This document shows positions 9,781-17,882 of a stretch of 25,701 nucleotides of DNA, in pieces. Numbering within the stretch: position 1 is the first letter of the stretch; every line of letters starts with the position of its first letter. The notes beneath the pieces were generated by a model. The model did no database searches. It saw only the letters and a program-made list of their open reading frames with translations, and was not told where the DNA came from. Source of the DNA: Asterionellopsis glacialis (taxonomy: Eukaryota > Bacillariophyta > Plagiogrammaphyceae > Rhaphoneidales > Asterionellopsidaceae); the NCBI GenBank assembly GCA_014885115.2, contig WKLE02003169.1, positions 1-25,701 of the forward strand, in the 5' to 3' direction. A program made the translations under genes and the position numbers.

Positions 9781-11004
9781 TTATTGAAAACTATTATTAT
9801 CATCCTCATCCATAAAAGACTCATGGTTGTGAGCATCGCCATCGACATTCCTCTTCTGGCTCGAGGACATCATTGCAGCAGTACTACTATCACTACTACT
9901 CCGTTGAAACTTTTCCTCTAAAAGTGCTTTCAAACCCAATCGAAGGCGTTCTGTCACACTAGTAGTTGCAATAGCTTCATACAAGAATGACTTGTTGGAT
10001 ACATTGGTAAAAACAGCCCAACTTGTTGCCATCCAATGCTTACTATTGTTGGATGATTCAATCATCCTTTCGTCATATGCTGGGATATTCTTGTTGTCAT
10101 CATTATGACCATTCTTTGCACTGCTTGAAGAATCAGTACTTGAAGTTCTTTCTGTGTTGGGAGTATTTTCTATATTCGTTTGTAATGCAAGGTTGTATGC
10201 ATCATCATACTTTCGTTGTCGATCAGCACCATCCTTAATTCTATTAAGATCTTGAAGAATCGTTTGGATATCGTCCACAAGATGATTATTTCTGTCAGTC
10301 GTTTCGTCGTTATCGTTATCATTATCATCATCATCAACCAATTCTTGACAGATAACTTTTAATACAGGTCTCATTTGTAATGTTTGTTTTATTTGTGCAC
10401 GTCCTACAGCTTTCAATTCCAACGATACTGTCACACGTCCACGAAAGCCTGATTGAATTTGATAATTGTCTTGTATTTCACAAAGTATCAAGTCATGTAA
10501 TAAATTATCTTGACCCATGAATGCCATACCAATGATGGATCCATAATCATCCAGAGCATCTTGGAATAGTTCTAGAAATCGACCATCCTTTAACACTAAA
10601 TGTTTCGTTTCACCAATCATTAGAGCTTCTTCTGTAGCAAATGGAAGCAATAAGAGTGAATACGAAGCCTGATTTTGTTGTGACTGTTTAGGTGAACGAT
10701 CAGACGACGACGACGACGATTCATGTCTGCCATTATTATCCTTGTACTCTTCTTGATTATTATTCCTCCATTCAGCTAATCCGAAGAGACTTGTTGATGA
10801 TATTGTTGTTTTTTTAGTTTTTTTATTTGAAGAAATGTCACCACGTGACATGGAAGAAACTACAATTCTTTTCTTTGAATAATGATCATTAGAATTCAAA
10901 ACAAATGTTGCATTCACAACGGTCAAACAAGAAACTACTATCGTCATGAAGATATGGAATGTTACTACTAGAACAATTCTCAGTTTGAAAAACATTCTAC
11001 TCAT
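9781..11004 (-). CDS. LON N-terminal (substrate-binding) domain protein with presequence
   Basis: A 407-residue protein. The frame is open to 11076, but its first ATG is at 11004. Residues 5-32 are strongly hydrophobic (signal peptide or anchor) and end in VVNATFVLN. A basic Ser/Thr/Lys-rich stretch follows (about 43-72), which resembles a plastid transit region with an imperfect ASAFAP motif. Residues about 116-222 read like the PUA-like N-terminal domain of Lon proteases: LLLLPFATEEALMIGETKHL, RFLELFQDAL, GSIIGMAFMG, then GRVTVSLELKAVGRAQI. There is no AAA+ ATPase and no Ser-Lys protease domain, so it would bind peptides or act as an adaptor rather than degrade them. An Asp/Asn-rich linker (224-240) precedes a helical C-terminal half (LNRIKDGADRQRKYDDAYNL) and an acidic tail. 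The function is unknown; the LON assignment is by eye. Confidence 0.65.
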   Translation of the reverse strand: MSRMFFKLRIVLVVTFHIFMTIVVSCLTVVNATFVLNSNDHYSKKRIVVSSMSRGDISSNKKTKKTTISSTSLFGLAEWRNNNQEEYKDNNGRHESSSSSSDRSPKQSQQNQASYSLLLLPFATEEALMIGETKHLVLKDGRFLELFQDALDDYGSIIGMAFMGQDNLLHDLILCEIQDNYQIQSGFRGRVTVSLELKAVGRAQIKQTLQMRPVLKVICQELVDDDDNDNDNDETTDRNNHLVDDIQTILQDLNRIKDGADRQRKYDDAYNLALQTNIENTPNTERTSSTDSSSSAKNGHNDDNKNIPAYDERMIESSNNSKHWMATSWAVFTNVSNKSFLYEAIATTSVTERLRLGLKALLEEKFQRSSSDSSTAAMMSSSQKRNVDGDAHNHESFMDEDDNNSFQ

Positions 11005-11903
11005 TTTGGCTTGCAACAAAATTCTTTCAACGTGTTGCGTTTCCAAATTTATATTCAGTGGCTGGTCGTTGTGCAATTGTTCCGCAAACGTCGTCGTAAG
11101 GTTTCCAACAAAAAAGTGTTGAAAGTAGTTTACCTTCTAGTTGTTGACATACACTTGAACTTCTCTAGAGATTAGCTATATGCTTTTGCTGATGTCTCCC
11201 GAGCTTCTCAACCTGTGTTCTCCTTCCGGTATGTCACTATGATGTCAACAAAGATAAGCTCAGGATACAAAATGTTTCGTGTCCTGTCGTGTTCGGGTTG
11301 TTCCCTTGTCCGTCTGATCTTGCTCTCATGTTCTTGAAGATTGCAATCGGGACGATCTTTTCAAAACAAAGGAGCCAGGACAGATCACAGATCAGATTTC
11401 ATTGCTTCATCTCATACTGTCAGTCTGTAGTCCTACATCGTCAATCATACGTAGGTCCTACGGTAGTTCTACGGCGCAGTTCGCACCAATCGTGCAGCGG
11501 ACGGACAATCTGTACAAATTATTTTTTAGACTTCGTGCACGATCGAATCATGCTGTCACAAATTCCCAAAGAAAAAACATGACCCCTTATTTCTTTCTGC
11601 GCACACACCAAACTCCCACACACCCACTCTAGAGTCCGAAGGTCCAATCAACTATCAACGAGAACTCCTCCCTTCGGTAACAACATAATTTCTGTGTTGC
11701 CCTCCGATGCCCATCATCTTGCACTCTCTGTAGGATGACACATACAGACAAGATACTGATTGATTTATCTATTCTGTACCGTTTCAATTCCAAACTAATT
11801 ATTCTTTTTTGATCAACGCTAGATCGTGACGAATTTGCAAACTAACTAGACTGTTTTGTTTTAAAAATCATCATTCACAATAATTGACTACACCCAATCC
11901 AAC
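11005..11903. promoter_or_regulatory. Divergent spacer between LON-domain and phosphatase-kinase genes
   Basis: This 899-bp region lies between two head-to-head starts. Short open frames (for example 11289-11582 and 11402-11632) carry no recognisable domain. Two short palindromes, GTAGTCCTAC at 11427-11436 and GTAGGTCCTAC at 11451-11461, lie close together, and the second is flanked by CG and GG. Promoters for both genes should be here; no TATA-like element stands out. Confidence 0.45.
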
Positions 11904-14829
11904 ATGACAACTAGACCTCCTTTATCATCCAGTTCGGCTACTTCCAGCAACGGTACCAATACCAAAAGAAAGAACGATATGGAAATTAGTGAGACGGAAG
12001 CACAGGTAAGATTAGACATGATACGTCGATATGTTGCCAAACCAATACCAACAGACCCCTCATGGACAGATCCAGAACCAGCTCTTATATCGAATTCCAA
12101 TATTTTGATTGGTAACAAGTACCATGCTGCCAATGTGTCACGATTACTAAGTTTGGGTGTGACAGCTGTTTTAAATTGTGCATCAGGTGGGATAAGTCGA
12201 TTGCCCGTGGATGAATTGAAAAAAAGTGGTATCCGATATGCATTTACAAATGTACGACAAGATAATTATACGTATCCTATATTGCATGACCACACCACAG
12301 GTGAATGTTCTAAACATTTAGAAGTTGCCAAGGCCTTGTATAGTGATGTTGTATACAATAGTACAACAAACAACAGCAACAATGATCATATCAACCATGC
12401 TAGCGCTGGTAGTGGCGACGGTGGCAAAGTATTGTTTTTTTGTGTAGCTGGACAAAATCGATCGGCGACATTGGCTATTGCAGTTTTAATGTTATTTGGA
12501 CATTCATTGGAACGTATATTAGAAAGTTGTGCCAAAACAAGACCCTTCATTTTGGAAAATATTGGTTTTCAACGACAACTTGTTGAATTAGAAGCAAAGC
12601 TTATGAAAATTGCCAAGAAACGAATGTTGAATCCAAAACATACAATTTTGAAATATTCCTATGGAAATTTACCTATTGATAGTACAATATCAGATGATGT
12701 GGAAGTCATGCATGATATAGCATCGCCCAAACAAGAATGTGTCGAAATTGAACTTTTGATCCCTGGGGTACGAATTCCACTACTGGGAAAAATTGTGTTC
12801 CATGTACCTTTTTCTGCTATTCATGTCTCACATATATGCTCACGTTATGTTTATGTCTATTTTTGCTATCTTCAAGTATTGTACTATGGAGGTTATGATT
12901 CCTGTAGAATCAACTGTAGCTACTGTGAAACAATGTTTGATTGATCACGCGAATAAACATTTGTTATCTTACGAAAATGAAATCATTAAAGCTTCACCAA
13001 CAAAGAACACTGCAAAAACGAAGAAAATCGCTAAATCATGGGTCGTATTAGCTATGTTTGGGTATGATGATATGTATGACGTCCCATTAGAAGTTGAGGC
13101 TACAGAATTAAGTGCACAATTAGAACGTATGAGAAAAATGTTTGGTTTGACTGTTACCAAACAAAAATTACCACACCACGGCAATAAACATCAATATATG
13201 GTACGGTGGAATGAAAAATGTAGATTTGCACTTGTCATCTTTTCTGTGTATGTTACATTGAAAGATGGGACAATCATACAAGAACCATGGACGTTTGTAC
13301 ACGAAGAACGTCCAGGTGCACCAGCCACATTACTAGAAAATACCTTACTGAGCACACATTTGCGTGCATGGGATTTTGTGACCGGACAAGCCTTTTGTTC
13401 CAAGGAACCTGTGGTGTTCAGTTTTGCAAATGATTCACGTGACAAACGTGCCTTTATGAAAATATCCACAAGCGCCAAGAAAGCTCAACAGTTCCAAGAA
13501 CCTGGTGAAGGTGGTATATTGGGTATGGGTGCGAACGCGATTGTCCATCGTGTACAATTGAAACCCACATCAGCTGATCCTGATGCCGAAGTTGATGAGG
13601 AAACAACTGAATTATCTGCTGGAGAGGGGTGGGATGCGGCAGTGAAACGGCCATTTAGTTTATCTAAAATGTTGGCATCATTGGAAAATTCAAGTGAAGC
13701 AGGTCTTGCAAAACGTATGAGATTTGCAAATTCCTTGAATTCAGACGGACGTGTACTGTACTTTTATGGATTAGGTGTGGGCCTGGCTGCAAATGCTATG
13801 GATCAAACAGAATACAAATTTGAGGCAACATTGTTAGCACGATACGAAGAAGAATTTTCATCCTACACCATGAGACGATTTATGGAAGATTATATTGCCA
13901 TCCCTCCTACTGCACAGCAGCAGGGTTATATGATGGATAATTATGTGTCTACCATTAGTACTGGCATTGGAAGGAATCTTGTGTATTTGCAATCCAATTT
14001 TACCTTGATTTCAGTCAAGGTATTACTCGTGAGTTTGTTAAATGCCTTTCGGGATTTAACACTTATGGGTATATGTGCATTTGATTTCAACCATTTGAAT
14101 AATGTGTTGGTTTCCCATGATCTTAGGACAGTCCGTCTTATTGATATTGATGGGAATTCTCAAGGGTCTATCCAATACCCATCTGAATATATGGATGGAT
14201 ATCCTCATCGGCGCATCTACAACATGAAGAACCGTAGCGGTATGCCACATAAGCCATCCTTGGATATTGATTTAAATACAGTATTGCCACGTGTCGTACA
14301 ACAGCTCATATTAGGGAAAGGTCGTGGACCTAGCTTTGTCAGTAACAAAGTAGGTGACATATGGAGAGCTCCTCCTGACACTGCCAAGGCAATGATACGA
14401 GAAGTGATACGTGAAAACTTCTTTGCTACTACCAACCATAATCAAACTAACCGAAGGCACCATTCTGAGTCGGACGATCCTAATGGCTATATACAGCAAA
14501 CAGTAACAGGAATAGGAACACCAACATTGTCTTCTTCAGCAGGAGCAAGAATGGTAGCAGCAGCAACTGCTACTACAACGACAGGAGTCGTAGTATCGTC
14601 CACAAGCACTACTAGTAATAGTAACAGTATGGAGGAGGAGCAAGAAGAGGAAGAGGAAGAAGACATTGTCATGGAAGATTTGACAAATGAAGATGCTAAA
14701 AGAAGTAAACATATTGCGAAAGTGGCAGAATGGTTTTATGCCATGCTGAAGAAACAAAGCCCATGGGATAATTGGACGAATGATATTTATGATGCCATGA
14801 GATGTATAGATCATTTACCTATTACCTAA
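11904..14829 (+). CDS. Dual-specificity phosphatase fused to atypical (actin-fragmin-kinase-like) kinase domain
   Basis: There are two exons: 11904 to 12767 (or 12803), then 12877-14829. Both donor choices are GT-AG and phase 0. The shorter exon gives 938 residues and a smooth beta-hairpin at the join (IELLIPG, then YCTMEVMIPVES), which I prefer. Residues about 60-232 form an atypical DSP domain with VLFFCVAGQNRSATLA: the CX5R loop has Cys180 and Arg186, with Phe where His normally precedes Cys. Residues about 279-315 look ubiquitin-like. From about 500 there is a kinase-like fold: Gly loop GMGANAIVH (504-512), AAVKRP with Lys545, catalytic-loop equivalent DFNHLNN (Asp691, Asn696), and LIDIDGN (Asp711/Asp713) in place of DFG. 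The pattern resembles actin-fragmin kinase or lipid-kinase-like enzymes more than a classical HRD/DFG kinase. A Ser/Thr/Glu-rich linker precedes the C-terminal helix. Substrates are unknown. Confidence 0.75.
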
Positions 14830-15269
14830 GCAGAGAGAGGATTCTGTAGTCAGATTCATCTGCATTCTTCCACTTAGCGAAAGATATAAAGATCGATAGA
14901 CTGCATATACATTTTTTAAAAAATAACTACGCTAGATATTGTAACTCGAAAAAAAAATGCTTGTGTGAAAAAGATGGGTGATTTTCCTGGAATCATCTTA
15001 GATGATCTAACGAAGGTGATTCCCCCCTAATTCTGAGTCCTATTTCTGGTTTTAGGACGTTTGAGAACGTAAGGCAATGCTAGTGGATGGCGCAATCCCA
15101 CGTCTCACGAGTTTCGAGCTCGCAAACATCAGAAGGGGCTATTGATTTTACGGTTCGGTTCGAACTCACCTCTCGCCACAAAATCAATCCCACAAAACAA
15201 CAAATATTGGAAACGAACAATGAACAACAGCAACGAAACAACTTATCTTTATCATTAGAAACGAATGCG
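14830..15269. other. Spacer upstream of the RetSat/CRTISO-like gene
   Basis: A 440-bp spacer between two plus-strand genes. The next gene's frame is open from an earlier ATG at 15087, which would add 61 polar residues with no domain or targeting signal, so I treat 15087-15269 as probable leader. No RNA gene is seen. A GGTTCGAACTCACC stretch near 15158 resembles a T-arm, but no tRNA fold surrounds it. Confidence 0.45.
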
Positions 15270-17000
15270 ATGGCAAAAGTTAAAACTGATACAGACGGTG
15301 AAGTTTGGGATAGCATTGTGATTGGGTCGGGCATTGGGGGGCTGTCCTGTGCCAGTCTTCTTGCTCAATGCCAAACCAATCATAGGGTTCTCGTCCTGGA
15401 ACAGCACCCCGACCACGCTGGTGGGTGCGTTGGTTCTTTCGAACGAGATGGATATCCCTTTATGATTGGCGTTCATTATCTTGATGATATGGGTGAACCG
15501 GATCCGGATAGGCCGCCAACAGTGAAACAAATGATCGATGCGTTGTGTATGGAGGGTGATCCTATTGAGTGCACAAGAATGCCAGACCAGTGCCTAAGTC
15601 TCATGATTGGTAAAGATAATCTACAAGTCTTTGATATCGATATAACTCAAATAGAAGAAAGCCTCATTCGCCTTTTCCCGAACGAAAAGAAGCATATTCA
15701 GGAATACACGAGAAAAAGTAAGGGAGCTATCGAAGCTTGGGATCGCGCCATGATGTTCAAGGCTCTTCCTCGCGGACTCGTTTCATTCTTACTCGCGACT
15801 GGTTTGCATCGCTGGCTTGATAAAGGTTTTCATAAACTCGCTCAACAGTCGGTTGAGGAAATGGTCACCGCAGTAACAGATGACGCCGATCTACGCTGTA
15901 TTTTGGAGTGTGTGGGATCTGAAGCTGGGGTACCACCAAATGATTATTCATTCTTGTTCCAGGCTATTATTTGTAATATGTTAGGTGGTGGATTGTACTA
16001 CCCATCCGGAGGTGCAGGGCAAATCCCGAAAAAGATCTGTCAAGCGATTGAAGCCTGTGGAGGCGAAATCAGAGTCAACACCAAGGTGAATAGCATTCTG
16101 ATAGAACGAAAAAGGGCTGTTGGCGTAGAGCTCGTGAGTGGTCAAAAGATTCGAGCCAAACAGATTATTTCTGATGCCGGCCTGATCAACACATTTCACA
16201 ATATGGTCCCAACTGAATATCACCCAACACTTGTCCAAAAGATACCTCCTTCCTTGGAAGCAGGTTTAACTGGCGCGATGCTCTTTGTAGGTCTCAAGGG
16301 TGATGCCGATGAGGACTTCAACCTTTCTGAAAAGACTGTTGTTGTGCTTCCAAGCAACGATCTCCAAGCAGTTTTCGACACTCAGCCCAAAACCTGGGAT
16401 GCTTTACAAGCTATGAAGGCTGAAGAACTCAACATTTTGATTTCCCCTTTGAGTACGCGAGATGGTGACTGGAAGAAGAAGTACCCTGGCAAGACAACGC
16501 TCCAGATACTTGCTGGTAATATTCCGTGGAAACCATTTGCCGATATGTTGGATAGCAACGGTGAGGTACTACAGGAGAAACAAGCAGAATACCAGACATT
16601 CAAAATCAAGCTCTCCAAGATGATATGGTCTCGCGCTCGAAAGGCTCTGATTGCCTCTGGGGCGTCAAACAAACTCCCGGAATCGATTGATCATGTCGAC
16701 TTTTCCCAAGTCGGTACGCCTTTGACCTTTGCACGCTACCTTGGAAGGCACCAAGGTTCCTGGTTCGGCCTCAATCACAATCGAGAGCGCTTCAGTCCGC
16801 AAACTTTTTATCTGGATCTGCGTCCAGACTGCCCCTCTCTACCTGGACTCTACTTGACAGGTCAAGATGTAATGATGTTTGGGGTGGGCGGGGCGATGTT
16901 TGGAGGATATTCCTGTGCTGGAAATTTGATTGGTGAGGCGAATCCTTTTAATCTTCTCAAGATGGTCAACAAGAACCGCGCCGTGCCCCCGAAGAACTAG
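15270..17000 (+). CDS. FAD-dependent RetSat/CRTISO-like oxidoreductase
   Basis: A 576-residue intronless protein from the ATG at 15270 (context GCGATGG); an in-frame ATG at 15087 is a weaker alternative. The N-terminal dinucleotide-binding fold has DSIVIGSGIGGLSCASLL with Gly19, Gly21 and Gly24, and an acidic strand end LVLEQH (Glu44). AGGCVGSF and FMIGVHYLDDMG follow, as in all-trans-retinol 13,14-reductases and carotenoid isomerases. The C-terminal FAD motif is GLYLTGQDVMMFGVGGAMFG (526-545). The whole length aligns by eye with RetSat, including GGGLYYPSGGAGQIP and SDAGLINTFHNMVP. The family saturates, isomerises or hydrates polyene bonds in retinoids and carotenoids; diatom CRTISO-type relatives take part in carotenoid synthesis. 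I see no signal peptide, so a plastid location is not supported. Its GC content is higher than in adjoining genes. The substrate is undetermined. Confidence 0.85.
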   Translation: MAKVKTDTDGEVWDSIVIGSGIGGLSCASLLAQCQTNHRVLVLEQHPDHAGGCVGSFERDGYPFMIGVHYLDDMGEPDPDRPPTVKQMIDALCMEGDPIECTRMPDQCLSLMIGKDNLQVFDIDITQIEESLIRLFPNEKKHIQEYTRKSKGAIEAWDRAMMFKALPRGLVSFLLATGLHRWLDKGFHKLAQQSVEEMVTAVTDDADLRCILECVGSEAGVPPNDYSFLFQAIICNMLGGGLYYPSGGAGQIPKKICQAIEACGGEIRVNTKVNSILIERKRAVGVELVSGQKIRAKQIISDAGLINTFHNMVPTEYHPTLVQKIPPSLEAGLTGAMLFVGLKGDADEDFNLSEKTVVVLPSNDLQAVFDTQPKTWDALQAMKAEELNILISPLSTRDGDWKKKYPGKTTLQILAGNIPWKPFADMLDSNGEVLQEKQAEYQTFKIKLSKMIWSRARKALIASGASNKLPESIDHVDFSQVGTPLTFARYLGRHQGSWFGLNHNRERFSPQTFYLDLRPDCPSLPGLYLTGQDVMMFGVGGAMFGGYSCAGNLIGEANPFNLLKMVNKNRAVPPKN

Positions 17001-17266
17001 AGAGAGGCCCGACTTTATATCATTTGATTACTTTCTATATACAGTACATTGAATTATGTCTATGAAGAGTTTGAACACTTGACACTTTTGCGAATGCGCG
17101 TACTGTGGCCTGGTTTTATTTCTTTACAATATTGATACAAAGTTGAGTTTGTGTGGATTTTAAAGTGTCAGCGGACAAGTTAGTGACTCTATCTTATGAT
17201 GAACCATATATAAAAACTACAAGCATAAATGATTTGTTTAAGTATTGTCTTCCAATGATCTGGATG

Positions 17267-17361
17267 AGTATTGCTGAAGCACCCGCGTGCGTGGGATTCT
17301 CATTGCTTGTCGAATCCTAGCAATGGCAATACTGATGAATAGGTGGTGCGTCTCCCCACCT
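17267..17361. ncRNA. Candidate structured RNA: three-way junction plus adjacent hairpin
   Basis: The outer stem AGTATTGC (17267-17274) pairs with GCAATACT (17326-17333). Inside are hairpin CCCGC/GTGGG (17282-17295, loop GTGC) and the perfect 7-bp hairpin CATTGCT/AGCAATG (17301-17325). Directly after comes AGGTGG/CCACCT (17341-17361). I match no known RNA family, and the strand is undetermined because stems fold on either strand apart from G-U pairs. It could be part of a 3' UTR or a chance arrangement. Confidence 0.3.
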
Positions 17362-17550
17362 CCCGTGATGCGAGTTGAAGAGGTAAGGGGTTGTTGACAA
17401 TAGGAAGGCAACGCGAGATGTTAGACCTATAAAAGCTATGAGTTAAAATAAGTAGTATAACCGTTATTATGTACTTTCATCTTTCAACATGTTTTGTACA
17501 TGGTACTCCATGTCCTCCATGGAGTTGCAGTGAGAGTTGCAAAACACTAA

Positions 17551-17572
17551 CCTAGAGGACTCTAGGTCCTAC
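17551..17572. repeat. Short interrupted palindrome with TAGGTCCTA-type core
   Basis: CCTAGAG at 17551-17557 and CTCTAGG at 17560-17566 are inverted arms separated by two bases, followed by TCCTAC. Related GTAGTCCTA or GTAGGTCCTAC cores occur at 11427-11461, 25436-25466 and 25538-25548, all in spacers. Confidence 0.45.
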
Positions 17573-17882
17573 CTGTACCTGGTACTTAGAAATGTGAAAG
17601 TCGGCTGGTACTGTGGATTGATTCACTATTACTATTTGTATTTTTACCAAGTTCACTCTAATCCAAGGAAAGGATTTTGTCTCAGAAGCATAACTTTTCA
17701 TGTTCAGACCGTTCCATCGCATGTAGTACCTTGGTGTTATTATAGGATGTCTTTGCGTATTTTTGTGTTCTTTATCCCCCCGACTCAAAACGCAACAAAG
17801 AAGATTCGACGAGGACAATAAGATGACAACAGCACCATCAGAAGAATCCTTTTTTCATTGTATGTAAACAAATCCTTCCTCG

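Larger units (their letters stand above)
17001..17882. other. Spacer between the oxidoreductase and channel genes
   Basis: An 882-bp spacer. It holds a cluster of hairpins at 17267-17361 (listed separately). A palindrome-rich patch at 17490-17590 includes CCTAGAG and CTCTAGG arms at 17551-17566. Small open frames at 17537-17821 on both strands show no domain. The 3' UTR of the left gene and the promoter of the channel gene are presumed here. Confidence 0.45.

Noticed and set aside
11005..11076. 24-residue extension of the LON-domain protein
   Set aside because: It starts at TTG; the ATG at 11004 places the hydrophobic segment properly at the N-terminus.
11289..11632. Two overlapping open frames of 76-97 codons
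   Set aside because: They overlap in different frames, match no domain and lie in a divergent promoter region.
15150..15180. T-arm-like GGTTCGAACTCACC suggesting a tRNA
   Set aside because: No anticodon arm, D arm or 7-bp acceptor stem can be formed around it.
17194..17280. Possible C/D box snoRNA (ATGATGA near 17196, CTGA near 17274)
   Set aside because: Flanks of the two boxes do not pair into a terminal stem, and no C'/D' boxes fit.
17319..17390. Faint similarity to U4 snRNA
   Set aside because: No Sm site (AUUUUUG type) and no clear U4/U6 pairing segment; the match is limited to short GC-poor words.
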